Source of the DNA: JBBQXV01 sp043785585
GTDB taxonomy: Bacteria; Myxococcota_A; Polyangia; Polyangiales; Polyangiaceae
Length of the DNA stretch: 16,505 bases
Assembly: GCA_043785585.1 (NCBI GenBank)
Contig: JAYVXB010000379.1
Location: 1 to 16,505 of the forward strand
Reading direction: 5' to 3'
Of this stretch, positions 8,652-15,504 are shown in pieces; positions within the stretch are counted from its first letter, which is position 1; each line of letters starts with the position of its first letter. The notes under the pieces were generated by a model. It was not told where the DNA came from. It worked only from the letters and a program-made list of their open reading frames with translations, and ran no database searches. A program made the position numbers and the translations under genes.

Positions 8652-8663
8652 CGCCTCAGTATA
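8652..8663 (-). promoter_or_regulatory. -10-like box for leaderless UbiA-type gene
   Basis: Read on the minus strand, TATACT (8663 to 8658) is followed by 6 bases and then ATG 8651. The GAGG in the gap is too close to the ATG to serve as a Shine-Dalgarno. The hexamer differs from TATAAT at one position. Confidence 0.6.
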
Positions 8664-8674
8664 CACTCCGAAAC
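8662..8674 (+). promoter_or_regulatory. -10-like box for leaderless tandem-rSAM gene
   Basis: TACACT (8662-8667) is followed by 7 bases and then GTG 8675. It overlaps the opposite-strand TATACT box by two bases, so the two divergent promoters probably compete for polymerase. Confidence 0.5.
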
Positions 8675-10519
8675 GTGGAGCACCCGGCGCGCACCCAGAG
8701 CGTGGTGACGAACATGCGGTGCAATCACGCGTGCACGTATTGCACGAGCCGGAGCGCGGTCGACGATCGCGCGTTCCTTCGCGGCGAAGCGGTCCGCGCG
8801 CGGATCGACGCGGCGCTTCGATCGGGAGCGCGCGAAATCGTCTTCACCGGCGGTGAGCCGACGATGCGGAGCGATCTCGCCGCGCTGATGGCCCACGCGC
8901 GCGCAGCCGGTGCCGAGCGTGTCGCGCTCGAGACGAACGCGGCGCTCGTCGACGACGCGCGGGCGCGCGAGCTCGTCGGCGCGGGGCTCGACCTCGCGCG
9001 GGTCAACCTCGTCGGGACCGATGAGCGCGTCGACGCGATCACGCGCGATCCGGGCAGCTTCGCGCGCACGATGAGAGGGCTCGATGCCTTCGTGAGCGCA
9101 GGCGCTGCGATCGAAATCCTCGCGGTGGTCACGCGATCGACGGCGCCGCTCCTCCCGTCGCTCCCGGCGTTCCTGGCGGCGCGTCCGGAGCTCGCGCGCG
9201 CGCTCCGCGCGATCGAGCTCGCGGTCCCCGTCGCGTCGCCGGACGACACCGAGCTCCTCGCTTACGAAGACGTGGCCGCCGTCGCAGTCGCCATCGAGCG
9301 CTCCGCGCGCGCGTCGGGGATCGCGCTCCGCATGAACCCGGGCGCCGACATTCCGCCGTGCGTCTTCCCACGCGCATCGCGCTCGCACACGATGCACCTC
9401 TACGCGCTCACGCCGGGCGTCCCGCGCCGCGCTGCGCACACGCACGTCGCGGGCTGCGCCGAGTGCGTCGTTCGCGACCGCTGCTCCGGCTTCGCCGACG
9501 CGTACCTCGCACGCCGAGCGCCGCCCGCGGTCACGCCGATCAAGGACGAGCGATCGCGCCGCCGCCTCTCCCTCATGACCAGCGTCCCCGAGCAAATCGC
9601 GCACGAGCTCGTCACGCGGAGCCTCTTTGCCGACCAGGACGGCAAGCCCGCGTACGACGAGATCGTCCGCGTGAACTTTCATTGCAACCAGTCGTGCACG
9701 TTCTGTTTCGTCTCGACGCACCTCCCCGCCGCCGCGGACGACGTCGTCGAGAACGCGATTCGCGACGCCGGCGCTCGCGGATCGCGGATCGTGATCTCGG
9801 GCGGCGAGCCGACGCTCAATCCGCGCATCCTCGACTACGTCCGCCTCGCTGCGTCCGTCAGCAAGATGCCCGTCTCGCTCCAGACGAACGCGATCCGCCT
9901 CGACGACAAAGAGCTCACGCGCGCGCTCGTCGACGCGGGCGTCGGCGAAGCGTTCGTCTCGCTCCATGGATGCACCGCGGACGTCTCCGATGCGATCACC
10001 GAAGCGCCCGGTACGTTCGCGCGCACGGTGCGCGGCATCGACAACCTCGCCGCGACGCGCGCGCGCCTGACGCTCAACTTCGTTCTCTGCGCGACGAACC
10101 GCGCGCAGATCGTCGACTTCGTCCGCTTCGTCGCCGCGCGTTGGCCGAGCGCGCTCGTCAACGTCTCGTTCGTCGCCGCATCGACCGACATCGTCCCGCG
10201 CGATCGCGCGCTCATCCCGCGCTACTCCGACGTCCTCCCGCTCCTCGCCGACGCCGTCACGGAGGCCGCGCGCCTCGGCGTCAAGCTCCTCGGCTTCGAG
10301 TCGATGTGCGGCATCCCGCTCTGCCTCGTCCCCGCGTCGCTCGACGGGATCGCGCTCGCCGAGATCCCTGCAGGCTTCGATCGCGGCGAGTTCCTCCACG
10401 CCGACGCGTGCCGCGGCTGCCGCTACGAGACGACGTGCTTCGGGATCCGCCGCGGCTACGCGGAGCTCTACGGGACGAGCGAGCTACGGACCGTCGCGCC
10501 GATCATCGGCGGCGCGTAG
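8675..10519 (+). CDS. Tandem double radical SAM protein
   Basis: A 614-residue protein made of two complete rSAM modules. Module 1 has C16-x3-C20-x2-C23, G59-G-E-P62, an IPPC cysteine (C229) and C261-x2-C264-x5-C270. Module 2 has C337-x3-C341-x2-C344, S375-G-G-E-P379, an IPLC cysteine (C550) and C579-x2-C582-x5-C588. Each half therefore has its own radical cluster and a probable auxiliary cluster, which points to an internal duplication or fusion of two neighbouring genes. The GTG at 8675 is chosen because C16 lies so close to the N-terminus and because a -10-like box ends 7 bases upstream. There is no Shine-Dalgarno. The start is 24 bp from the divergent UbiA-type start, and the stop is only 14 bp from the end of the convergent YciI-like gene. 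Reaction and substrate are unknown. Confidence 0.93.
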   Translation: MEHPARTQSVVTNMRCNHACTYCTSRSAVDDRAFLRGEAVRARIDAALRSGAREIVFTGGEPTMRSDLAALMAHARAAGAERVALETNAALVDDARARELVGAGLDLARVNLVGTDERVDAITRDPGSFARTMRGLDAFVSAGAAIEILAVVTRSTAPLLPSLPAFLAARPELARALRAIELAVPVASPDDTELLAYEDVAAVAVAIERSARASGIALRMNPGADIPPCVFPRASRSHTMHLYALTPGVPRRAAHTHVAGCAECVVRDRCSGFADAYLARRAPPAVTPIKDERSRRRLSLMTSVPEQIAHELVTRSLFADQDGKPAYDEIVRVNFHCNQSCTFCFVSTHLPAAADDVVENAIRDAGARGSRIVISGGEPTLNPRILDYVRLAASVSKMPVSLQTNAIRLDDKELTRALVDAGVGEAFVSLHGCTADVSDAITEAPGTFARTVRGIDNLAATRARLTLNFVLCATNRAQIVDFVRFVAARWPSALVNVSFVAASTDIVPRDRALIPRYSDVLPLLADAVTEAARLGVKLLGFESMCGIPLCLVPASLDGIALAEIPAGFDRGEFLHADACRGCRYETTCFGIRRGYAELYGTSELRTVAPIIGGA

Positions 10520-10533
10520 CGCGCGACGTTTGC

Positions 10534-10974
10534 CTACTTTCGTCCCTTTTCCCACGCCGCGCTCCACGTCGGCGCGGCCTCGCGAATGAGGTCGCGGATC
10601 GCGGCGGGGAGGTCGGTCGCCTCCGTCATCTGGTGAATGGTCAGCATGTCGTCGGCGCCCATCCCGAACGGAGCGCGAAGCGCCCACGCGATCGCCTCTT
10701 CGCGCGACTTCACGTCGACGAGGTAGAACCCGCCGACGAGCTCCTTCGATTCGGCGAACGGTCCGTCGAGCACGCCGCGCGCACCACCGACGATGCCGAC
10801 GCGCGCGCTCTTTCCCGCGGGGTTGAGGCCTTCGGAGGCGACGAGGATTCCGGCTGCATGCATCTCTTCGTTGAACTTCATGTAGGCGGCGAAAAGCTTC
10901 GGATCGAACGGCTTCTGCGCCTGCGCGTTCGGGTCGTAGTCGGGGCCCGGGGCGGCGGTGATCATGAATCGCAT
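10534..10974 (-). CDS. YciI-like (DGPF domain) protein
   Basis: A 146-residue cytoplasmic protein of the YCII-related/DGPF family. It starts with MRFMI and has the hallmark DGPFAESKELVGGFYLVDV segment followed by a REEAIAWA helix. The fold is a ferredoxin-like dimer. Members are often found next to ECF sigma factors, which is not the case here, and their biochemical role is generally unproven. The ATG at 10974 has a good Shine-Dalgarno (GAGG, 6 bases upstream), one of only two clear ones in the window. That Shine-Dalgarno lies in the 3' arm of a 10-bp inverted repeat. The gene follows a small hypothetical gene on the same strand, 114 bp downstream. Confidence 0.9.
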   Translation of the reverse strand: MRFMITAAPGPDYDPNAQAQKPFDPKLFAAYMKFNEEMHAAGILVASEGLNPAGKSARVGIVGGARGVLDGPFAESKELVGGFYLVDVKSREEAIAWALRAPFGMGADDMLTIHQMTEATDLPAAIRDLIREAAPTWSAAWEKGRK

Positions 10975-10980
10975 GTCGTT

Positions 10981-11031
10981 CCTCGTTCGTGACAGGTCGT
11001 AGGGTCGCTTCTCCTCTCACGACGAACGAGG
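10981..11031 (-). promoter_or_regulatory. Inverted repeat covering the Shine-Dalgarno of the YciI-like gene
   Basis: Perfect 10-bp arms lie at 10981-10990 (CCTCGTTCGT) and 11022-11031 (ACGAACGAGG), with 31 bp between them. On the minus-strand mRNA the 3' arm contains the GAGG that precedes ATG 10974, so pairing would hide the ribosome binding site. A DNA operator is an alternative reading. Confidence 0.45.
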
Positions 11032-11037
11032 CGCGTC

Positions 11038-11066
11038 GAGATCGACACGGCGGCGATCTCTTTTTT
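11038..11066 (+). terminator. Rho-independent terminator, + strand
   Basis: A perfect 7-bp stem, GAGATCG (11038-11044) and CGATCTC (11054-11060), encloses a 9-base loop and is followed directly by six T residues (11061-11066). The T-tract sets the direction as plus, although the genes on both sides are on the minus strand. It would stop transcripts running out of the tandem-rSAM gene, antisense to the YciI-like gene. Confidence 0.7.
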
Positions 11067-11088
11067 CCGGCGAGCGAGGCCGCTTTCG

Positions 11089-11487
11089 TCAGCTCTGGGC
11101 GTCGCGGGCGATCGCGTCGAGCGCCCACTGGAGCTCGGCGAGCTGCGCGGCGTCGAGCTTGACGATCAGCTTGAGCACGCTGCCTCCGCTGTTCGCTCCG
11201 ACGACGAAGCACTCCGCGACGAAACCGTCGGCGGCGGCGCGTGAGATGCGAACTTGGAGCGAGCGATCGTCCGCGGCGAAGAGCGCCTCGTTGGGGCCCC
11301 CCTCATCGAGCGCGAGGAGCGCGTCGCGAAAGCGCTCGAATGCCCCTCCGCGCAGACTGGCGCGATCGCGCGCGCTCACGCCCGCGGCGCTCGCTTCGAA
11401 CGTCACGTCGATGCCGCCGTCTTCGCGCGCGGCCACAGAGACCTCGAGGTGATCGCCTTTGCGCGCGCCGATTCGAAACGTGTCCAC
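11089..11487 (-). CDS. Small conserved-looking hypothetical protein
   Basis: A 132-residue soluble protein starting at GTG 11487, with no signal peptide or membrane segment. The middle has a FERFRDALLALD helix, then a short beta strand LQVRI and the hydrophobic strands GFVAECFVV and LKLIVKLDAAQLAELQWAL at the end. This helix-then-strands layout loosely resembles WapI/DUF6228-type immunity-like proteins, but I see no diagnostic motif and would not name it so. No Shine-Dalgarno precedes the start; a -10-like box TACGTT ends exactly 6 bases upstream. The gene is divergent from a lipoprotein gene (70 bp between starts), and the YciI-like gene lies downstream on the same strand. GC-rich codon use matches the neighbours. 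Confidence 0.7.
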   Translation of the reverse strand: MDTFRIGARKGDHLEVSVAAREDGGIDVTFEASAAGVSARDRASLRGGAFERFRDALLALDEGGPNEALFAADDRSLQVRISRAAADGFVAECFVVGANSGGSVLKLIVKLDAAQLAELQWALDAIARDAQS

Positions 11488-11499
11488 GCACCGAACGTA
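11488..11499 (-). promoter_or_regulatory. -10-like box for leaderless start at 11487
   Basis: On the minus strand TACGTT (11499 to 11494) is followed by 6 bases and then GTG 11487, with no Shine-Dalgarno. Confidence 0.5.
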
Positions 11500-11545
11500 C
11501 CTCGGTGTCGCCCGTTTGGCCGCTCGACGGTGCGCCGTCTCCCGT

Positions 11546-11557
11546 CATACTCGGCGC
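11546..11557 (+). promoter_or_regulatory. -10-like box for leaderless start at 11558
   Basis: CATACT (11546-11551, four of six matches to TATAAT) is followed by 6 bases and ATG 11558. A TCGACG at 11524-11529 could be a weak -35 with a 16-bp spacer. No Shine-Dalgarno is seen. Confidence 0.4.
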
Positions 11558-12754
11558 ATGGCTTCCTCCATCCTTCGCATTCTTCCCGCCTGCGCAGTGT
11601 CGTGCGTCCTCGCATGCGGAGGCGCGGTCGCCTCCAACAGTGGCCTCGACGCCGGCGCGTCGGTCGACGGCGGCGACACGCCGCCCGGACATCCTGCGCC
11701 GCCGGATTTCGATGGGTCGTTTCCTCCGCCGCCGCCGTTCGACGGAGGCCGATTCGACGGCGGACGATTCGATGGAGGCCCGAATCCGCCCGACGCAGGG
11801 CCGCAGAGGCACGCGAAGGTCCAAGTCATCAACGCGGCGACGACCGCGATCGGGGCCGCGCGCTATTGCCCGGGAGTGGGGATCGCGTCCGATGGTTCGG
11901 ATACCTCGGTCGCTCCCGTCCCCGCGTTGCCCCACGACGACGCGCACCCGATGCCTGGCACGACGTGGCCCGGAATTCCGATCGGCACGGCCGCGACGCT
12001 TCCGGATCTCACGGACCTCTCGACGAAAGCGATCACCGGATTCGTGGTCGTCGCCGACAGGATCAAGGGGGACGTGAAGAGCAACATCAACGAGCGGTCG
12101 TGCGACCAGCTGATCGGTCCGCGTGGGGCGGGGGGAGCTCTCGTGCTCGGCACCGACTATTTCCGTTTGCCGACGATCCCCGCCGGCACGTTCACGCGAG
12201 GCGCCTCGTTCGCCGTCGCGTTCTACGACTGCGACGCGGGCGCGTCGTTCCCACTGGCGTGCACCGCGGCCGGACCGCTCGCGGGAAACGTCTTTCACCT
12301 CGACACGAATGTCGCGAGCTCGTCCTCGGATGGGCTCTCGGTCGTCCCTCTGTCGACGCCGCTCTGGACCGCGACGTCGAACGGCGTCGAGCTGACGCAC
12401 GATGACTGCGGCGTCCCGACGACGCTGGCTCGCGACGCGAAGTTCGCGTCGCAGGCGTTCGTGTCGACGCTCATCCACGTCAACGTCGCCAACACTTGCG
12501 AGACCGTCCGCTTCGTCGTTCGACGCGCGGATACGACCGTGTCGTTCACGTCGAACCCGCAATCGGTCGCGCGCGTCGCGGCACTCTCGAACGGCGTCAC
12601 CTTCGTCCCGTCGGCGAACTACACGCTCGTCGTGCTCGGCGATCCCGGCGCACCCGAGGCGAACCTTGCCAACGGCACCGCGAACCCGAGCTACGACGGT
12701 CGCGGCGTGCACGTCATCGCGCTCGCGAACAATCCGGCGCTGCCGCCGCTCTGA
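11558..12754 (+). CDS. Secreted lipoprotein with DUF4397-like region
   Basis: A 398-residue protein with a lipoprotein signal peptide; the lipobox VLAC is near residue 20. A low-complexity linker rich in Pro, Asp and Gly follows, containing three tandem FDGGR-type pentapeptides. The main body starts with AKVQVINAATTAIGAARYCPG, which looks like the opening strand of a DUF4397-type beta-sandwich, and contains paired cysteines plus many beta-strand-like stretches. Such lipoproteins are common in large-genome myxobacteria and are probably attached to the outer membrane or exported; no enzyme motif is visible. The in-frame upstream extension contains no signal peptide, so I start at 11558. Lipoprotein status is well supported, the DUF4397 relation only moderately. 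Confidence 0.85.
   Translation: MASSILRILPACAVSCVLACGGAVASNSGLDAGASVDGGDTPPGHPAPPDFDGSFPPPPPFDGGRFDGGRFDGGPNPPDAGPQRHAKVQVINAATTAIGAARYCPGVGIASDGSDTSVAPVPALPHDDAHPMPGTTWPGIPIGTAATLPDLTDLSTKAITGFVVVADRIKGDVKSNINERSCDQLIGPRGAGGALVLGTDYFRLPTIPAGTFTRGASFAVAFYDCDAGASFPLACTAAGPLAGNVFHLDTNVASSSSDGLSVVPLSTPLWTATSNGVELTHDDCGVPTTLARDAKFASQAFVSTLIHVNVANTCETVRFVVRRADTTVSFTSNPQSVARVAALSNGVTFVPSANYTLVVLGDPGAPEANLANGTANPSYDGRGVHVIALANNPALPPL
11738..11782 (+). repeat. Three tandem 15-bp repeats in lipoprotein linker
   Basis: Three imperfect 15-bp units begin at 11738, 11753 and 11768, each starting TTCGA. They encode three FDGG-based pentapeptides in the linker after the lipobox. Copy number of such units is likely to vary between strains. 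Confidence 0.75.
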
Positions 12755-12830
12755 CGACGCGAATCACGCGACGTCCCGCCCTCGCGTTCGGCAGGTAGAC
12801 GACCACTCCCGGTTTGCTTACCGCCGTTGC

Positions 12831-12920
12831 GTGACCTCGTCGAACGCTCGCTGGAAGTGCGACGGCTGCGGACTCGTGAACTTGAGCGCGACGTCGACGT
12901 GACGTTCCTGCGCTCGCTGA
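12831..12920 (+). pseudogene. RanBP2-type zinc-finger micro-ORF interrupted by TGA
   Basis: From GTG 12831 the frame gives a short peptide containing WKCDGCGLVN, then six residues, then TGA at 12900-12902, then Arg-Ser-Cys and, two codons later, a second TGA (12918-12920). The RanBP2 zinc-finger consensus is W-x-C-x2-C-x3-N-x6-C-x2-C. Every conserved position is present at the right spacing except the third cysteine, whose codon is TGA, one base from TGC or TGT. The simplest reading is a nonsense mutation in a 29-residue zinc-finger protein. Its second stop abuts the stop of the opposite-strand gene at 12921. Selenocysteine is possible in principle, but I see no bacterial SECIS hairpin. The start codon is uncertain. 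Confidence 0.45.
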
Positions 12921-13127
12921 CTACGCGTCCGCGTCGCCTTCGGGCGCTTCGCGATCGACGGCGTCGTCGTCGACGATGCCGGACGCGGGCGCGATCTTCG
13001 CCGTGTCCTTCGCCGCAGCGAGCTTCTTCGCGAACGCCCCGCGCTCGCGACGCGCGCGATCGGTGGTGCGTTTCGTCAGCGCGTCGGCCAAGGCTTTCGC
13101 TTTTGCTTCGCGGAGCTTGCGACTCAT
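12921..13127 (-). CDS. Small charged hypothetical protein
   Basis: A 68-residue protein from ATG 13127 with a Lys/Arg/Ala-rich helical first part (AKAKALADALTKRTTDRARR) and an acidic tail rich in Asp and Glu. It is predicted to be cytoplasmic and mostly alpha-helical, perhaps nucleic-acid binding, but no family is recognised. An in-frame ATG at 13178 would add 17 residues. I prefer 13127 because a TATGAC hexamer ends exactly 6 bases upstream, matching other starts in the window, though the longer form cannot be excluded. GC-rich third positions support coding. The stop abuts the end of the zinc-finger micro-ORF on the other strand. Confidence 0.5.
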   Translation of the reverse strand: MSRKLREAKAKALADALTKRTTDRARRERGAFAKKLAAAKDTAKIAPASGIVDDDAVDREAPEGDADA

Positions 13128-13306
13128 CGCACGGTCATATCGCTCCGTCGGAGCCGAGTCAGCCGCGGTCCACACCATTCGCGTCCCGCGCACCGCGTCT
13201 CGCTTCGCGTACGGCGGCACGGGCACGTGCCCGGCACGCGGCGGCACAATTCTTTCAACGGTTCCTCCAACGCAGCGTCACACGCCGCGTTCCCAAGGTG
13301 GGCGTC

Positions 13307-13314
13307 GGAGGAAA
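13307..13314 (+). promoter_or_regulatory. Strong Shine-Dalgarno of metalloprotease gene
   Basis: GGAGGAAA lies 8 bases before ATG 13323 and decides this start over the in-frame ATG at 13227, which has no signal peptide behind it. Confidence 0.8.
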
Positions 13315-13322
13315 CACCCACC

Positions 13323-15362
13323 ATGATCTCTCGTACACCCAAGAACGTTCGCTGCACCTTCGCATCCGCCATCGCGCTGTCCACGCTGTCCACGCTTGCC
13401 ACCTTCGCCGCCGGATGCGCCGTCGGCGACGGCGCGCAGCAAGAAGACACATCGGTGTCGACGGCCAGCGCGTCGACCGCGCCGACCGTCCCGCTCTACA
13501 CCTGGTACAGCCCTTCGCGCGGCGACTACTTCACCACGTCGAGCTCCGTCTGGGCGCCGACCGCGACGCCCGACGGCACCGTCGCGATCAAGTCGCCTGA
13601 CTACCGCTTCGTCGCCATCGAGGGGAGCGTGTTCTCTCCCGGCGCGGCCCAACCGCGAGACACCGTGCCGCTCTACAGCTGGTGGAGCCCGTCGCGCGGC
13701 GACAACTTCATCACGTCGAACCCGTCATGGGCCGGCCGCGCCGGCGACACGCAGTCGCCCGACTACACGTTCGTCCGCGTCGAAGGCTACGCCTTCGCGA
13801 AGCCGCTCGCCGGAACGCGCGCGCTTCGCAGCTGGTACAACGCGGGCCCCGCCGACAATGCCGCGAGCGCCAACCCCGACTGGGTGCCGTCCGCGAATGC
13901 GACGCGCGGTGGCTACGGCTACGTGCGCGACGAAGGCTACATCCTGCCGGTCGGCGAGCGCTGGGACGACCGCGCGCGCGCAGAGAGCTTCGGCTTCGGT
14001 CACATGAAGGTCAACGGCCGCGCGGCGCTCGGTCGGCGCCCGCTCCTCTTGCTAAAAGCGACGCTCCCGGACTCTGGCATCGCGTTCGCGCACGACACTC
14101 CGTACTACGAGAACATCGTCTTCGGGACGGCGGCGCAGAACGTCACGGACTACTTCCTCGAGCAGTCGCATCAGCTCTTCACGTGGACGCGCGCGGGCTC
14201 GGTCTCCGTCGCGAATGAACCCGGCTTCGCCAATGCGGCCGACGAAAAGTGGCTCGCGAGCATGTACTCCAAGGCGATCGCATTCGACTTTGCGCGGTAC
14301 GACACCAACGGCGACAAGAAGATCACGTCGGACGAGCTCGGCATCGTCGTGATCAACAACAAGTCGACGAACGGCGGCGGTGCGCGATGGATGGACGGCG
14401 GCTGCGCGACGCCCGCGGGATCCACCGTGGCGATCTGCGTACAGTCCGCCGTCGTGGGTGAAGACATCGACTTCGCATCGCTCGTGCACGAGATGACCCA
14501 CACGCTCGGCGCGCAAGATCTCTACGACAACACCGACCTCTACAACGTGCACCTCACATTGATGGGCGCGACCAACTGGGGCACCTATCACCTCGATCCT
14601 TGGCACAAGATGCAGCTCGGTTGGGTGCGGCCGCGCATTCGCGAGATCCACGATCCGGCGAACGTCGAGGCGCTCGTTCTGCCGCGGCTCTCGGGCGCGA
14701 GCGGCATCTCCGACGAGAGTCCGATTCTGATTTACGACGCGCTGAAGGGTCAGCGTGAGTACTTCCTGCTCGAGTACCGGAGGCCGACGACGACGGCGGG
14801 CGGGAAATACGACGCGGACGCTTACTCGCAGGGTCTCGCGGCGTGGTGGGTCGGGCAAGACGCGAATCGCGACTCGTACATCGTGGACGCGCCGAGCGGA
14901 CCGCCCGCGATCGATCGCACCGTGTGGCTCTTCGCACCGAACGGTCAGCGCGGCGACACGCGCCTCTGGACGGCCGGTGACGGCGAGTTCTCGTTGCGTT
15001 GGTTCGATGGCATCGACGTCGGCGTGCGCGTTCGCGTCGGCGCGATGAATGGCGACGCGCCGATCTACGTTCAGTGGCGTCCGGTCGCGCAGCCCTTCTT
15101 GCCGCGCATCGACTCGGTTGCGACCGGCTCGAAGACCGACGCGCTCGTCGTCGGCGGCGTCTTCCCGCTGCTATCGGACGGCGCGACCGTCACGGCCTCG
15201 GCGTCGTTCGGCGCGGGCACCGTCACTGCCGTTTCGTGGTCGCCGCGCAGGCTCGACGTGAGCACCGGCGGCCTGCCGTACGCGACGTACACCCTGCGCG
15301 TGAACGTCGATCCGACGTGGACGCAACGCAGCAACGGCGTCGACTTCCTCGGCGGCCGCTGA
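13323..15362 (+). CDS. Lipoprotein M6-type zinc metalloprotease with N-terminal repeats
   Basis: A 679-residue exported protein. The signal peptide ends in a lipobox-like AAGC with Cys32. Residues about 56-215 contain three tandem repeats, beginning VPLYTWYSPSRGD (V56), VPLYSWWSPSRGD (V115) and ALRSWYNAGPAD (A167). They resemble the DUF5648 repeat of other secreted proteins. The catalytic domain has H389-E-x2-H393-x2-G396-x2-D399 followed by LYD, the pattern of M6/immune-inhibitor-A peptidases, where His, His and Asp bind zinc and Glu390 is the base. Just before it a perfect EF-hand loop D327-x-N329-x-D331-x-K333 to E338 suggests calcium stabilisation. The last roughly 85 residues look like an IPT/TIG-type beta domain. 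It probably degrades extracellular protein during predation or scavenging. The third repeat has lost the aromatic SPSRGD core. Confidence 0.88.
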   Translation: MISRTPKNVRCTFASAIALSTLSTLATFAAGCAVGDGAQQEDTSVSTASASTAPTVPLYTWYSPSRGDYFTTSSSVWAPTATPDGTVAIKSPDYRFVAIEGSVFSPGAAQPRDTVPLYSWWSPSRGDNFITSNPSWAGRAGDTQSPDYTFVRVEGYAFAKPLAGTRALRSWYNAGPADNAASANPDWVPSANATRGGYGYVRDEGYILPVGERWDDRARAESFGFGHMKVNGRAALGRRPLLLLKATLPDSGIAFAHDTPYYENIVFGTAAQNVTDYFLEQSHQLFTWTRAGSVSVANEPGFANAADEKWLASMYSKAIAFDFARYDTNGDKKITSDELGIVVINNKSTNGGGARWMDGGCATPAGSTVAICVQSAVVGEDIDFASLVHEMTHTLGAQDLYDNTDLYNVHLTLMGATNWGTYHLDPWHKMQLGWVRPRIREIHDPANVEALVLPRLSGASGISDESPILIYDALKGQREYFLLEYRRPTTTAGGKYDADAYSQGLAAWWVGQDANRDSYIVDAPSGPPAIDRTVWLFAPNGQRGDTRLWTAGDGEFSLRWFDGIDVGVRVRVGAMNGDAPIYVQWRPVAQPFLPRIDSVATGSKTDALVVGGVFPLLSDGATVTASASFGAGTVTAVSWSPRRLDVSTGGLPYATYTLRVNVDPTWTQRSNGVDFLGGR

Positions 15363-15418
15363 TCGGCGCGACAGCGGAGCGAGGCCCGCGCACGTCCGCG
15401 ATTGACAAGCAGTCGCTA

Positions 15419-15442
15419 ATGAGTGCCTTATTGGTTACTCAT
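15419..15442 (+). promoter_or_regulatory. AT-rich patch with inverted repeat, possible ArsR-type operator
   Basis: ATGAGT (15419-15424) and ACTCAT (15437-15442) form a 6-bp inverted repeat around a 12-base A+T-rich centre, unusual for this sequence. A perfect TTGACA lies just upstream (15402-15407), and TATATC (15453-15458) could be a -10 with TTGGTT (15431-15436). ArsR-family operators are typically inverted repeats near the regulator's own promoter, so autoregulation is plausible. Confidence 0.35.
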
Positions 15443-15504
15443 CGTGCGCGGGTATATCGCTCGTTCCAAGCGCGAATGACTCGTCGCGAAACCGATCGCG
15501 CTTG

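Noticed and set aside
8345..10399. 684-codon minus-strand open frame
   Set aside because: It is a shadow of the tandem-rSAM gene, whose two complete cysteine motif sets make the plus strand clearly coding.
1..10519. Search for a RiPP precursor peptide among the rSAM genes
   Set aside because: Gaps between genes are 8-63 bp and hold no short open frame with a leader-core look. A precursor may exist outside the window.
12900..12960. Selenocysteine reading of the TGA in the zinc-finger micro-ORF
   Set aside because: No bacterial SECIS-like hairpin with the expected loop follows the TGA, and a nonsense mutation is simpler.
13128..13247. Longer N-terminus for the small charged protein
   Set aside because: The extension to 13247 or 13178 has no Shine-Dalgarno or -10 support. 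It was kept only as an alternative start.
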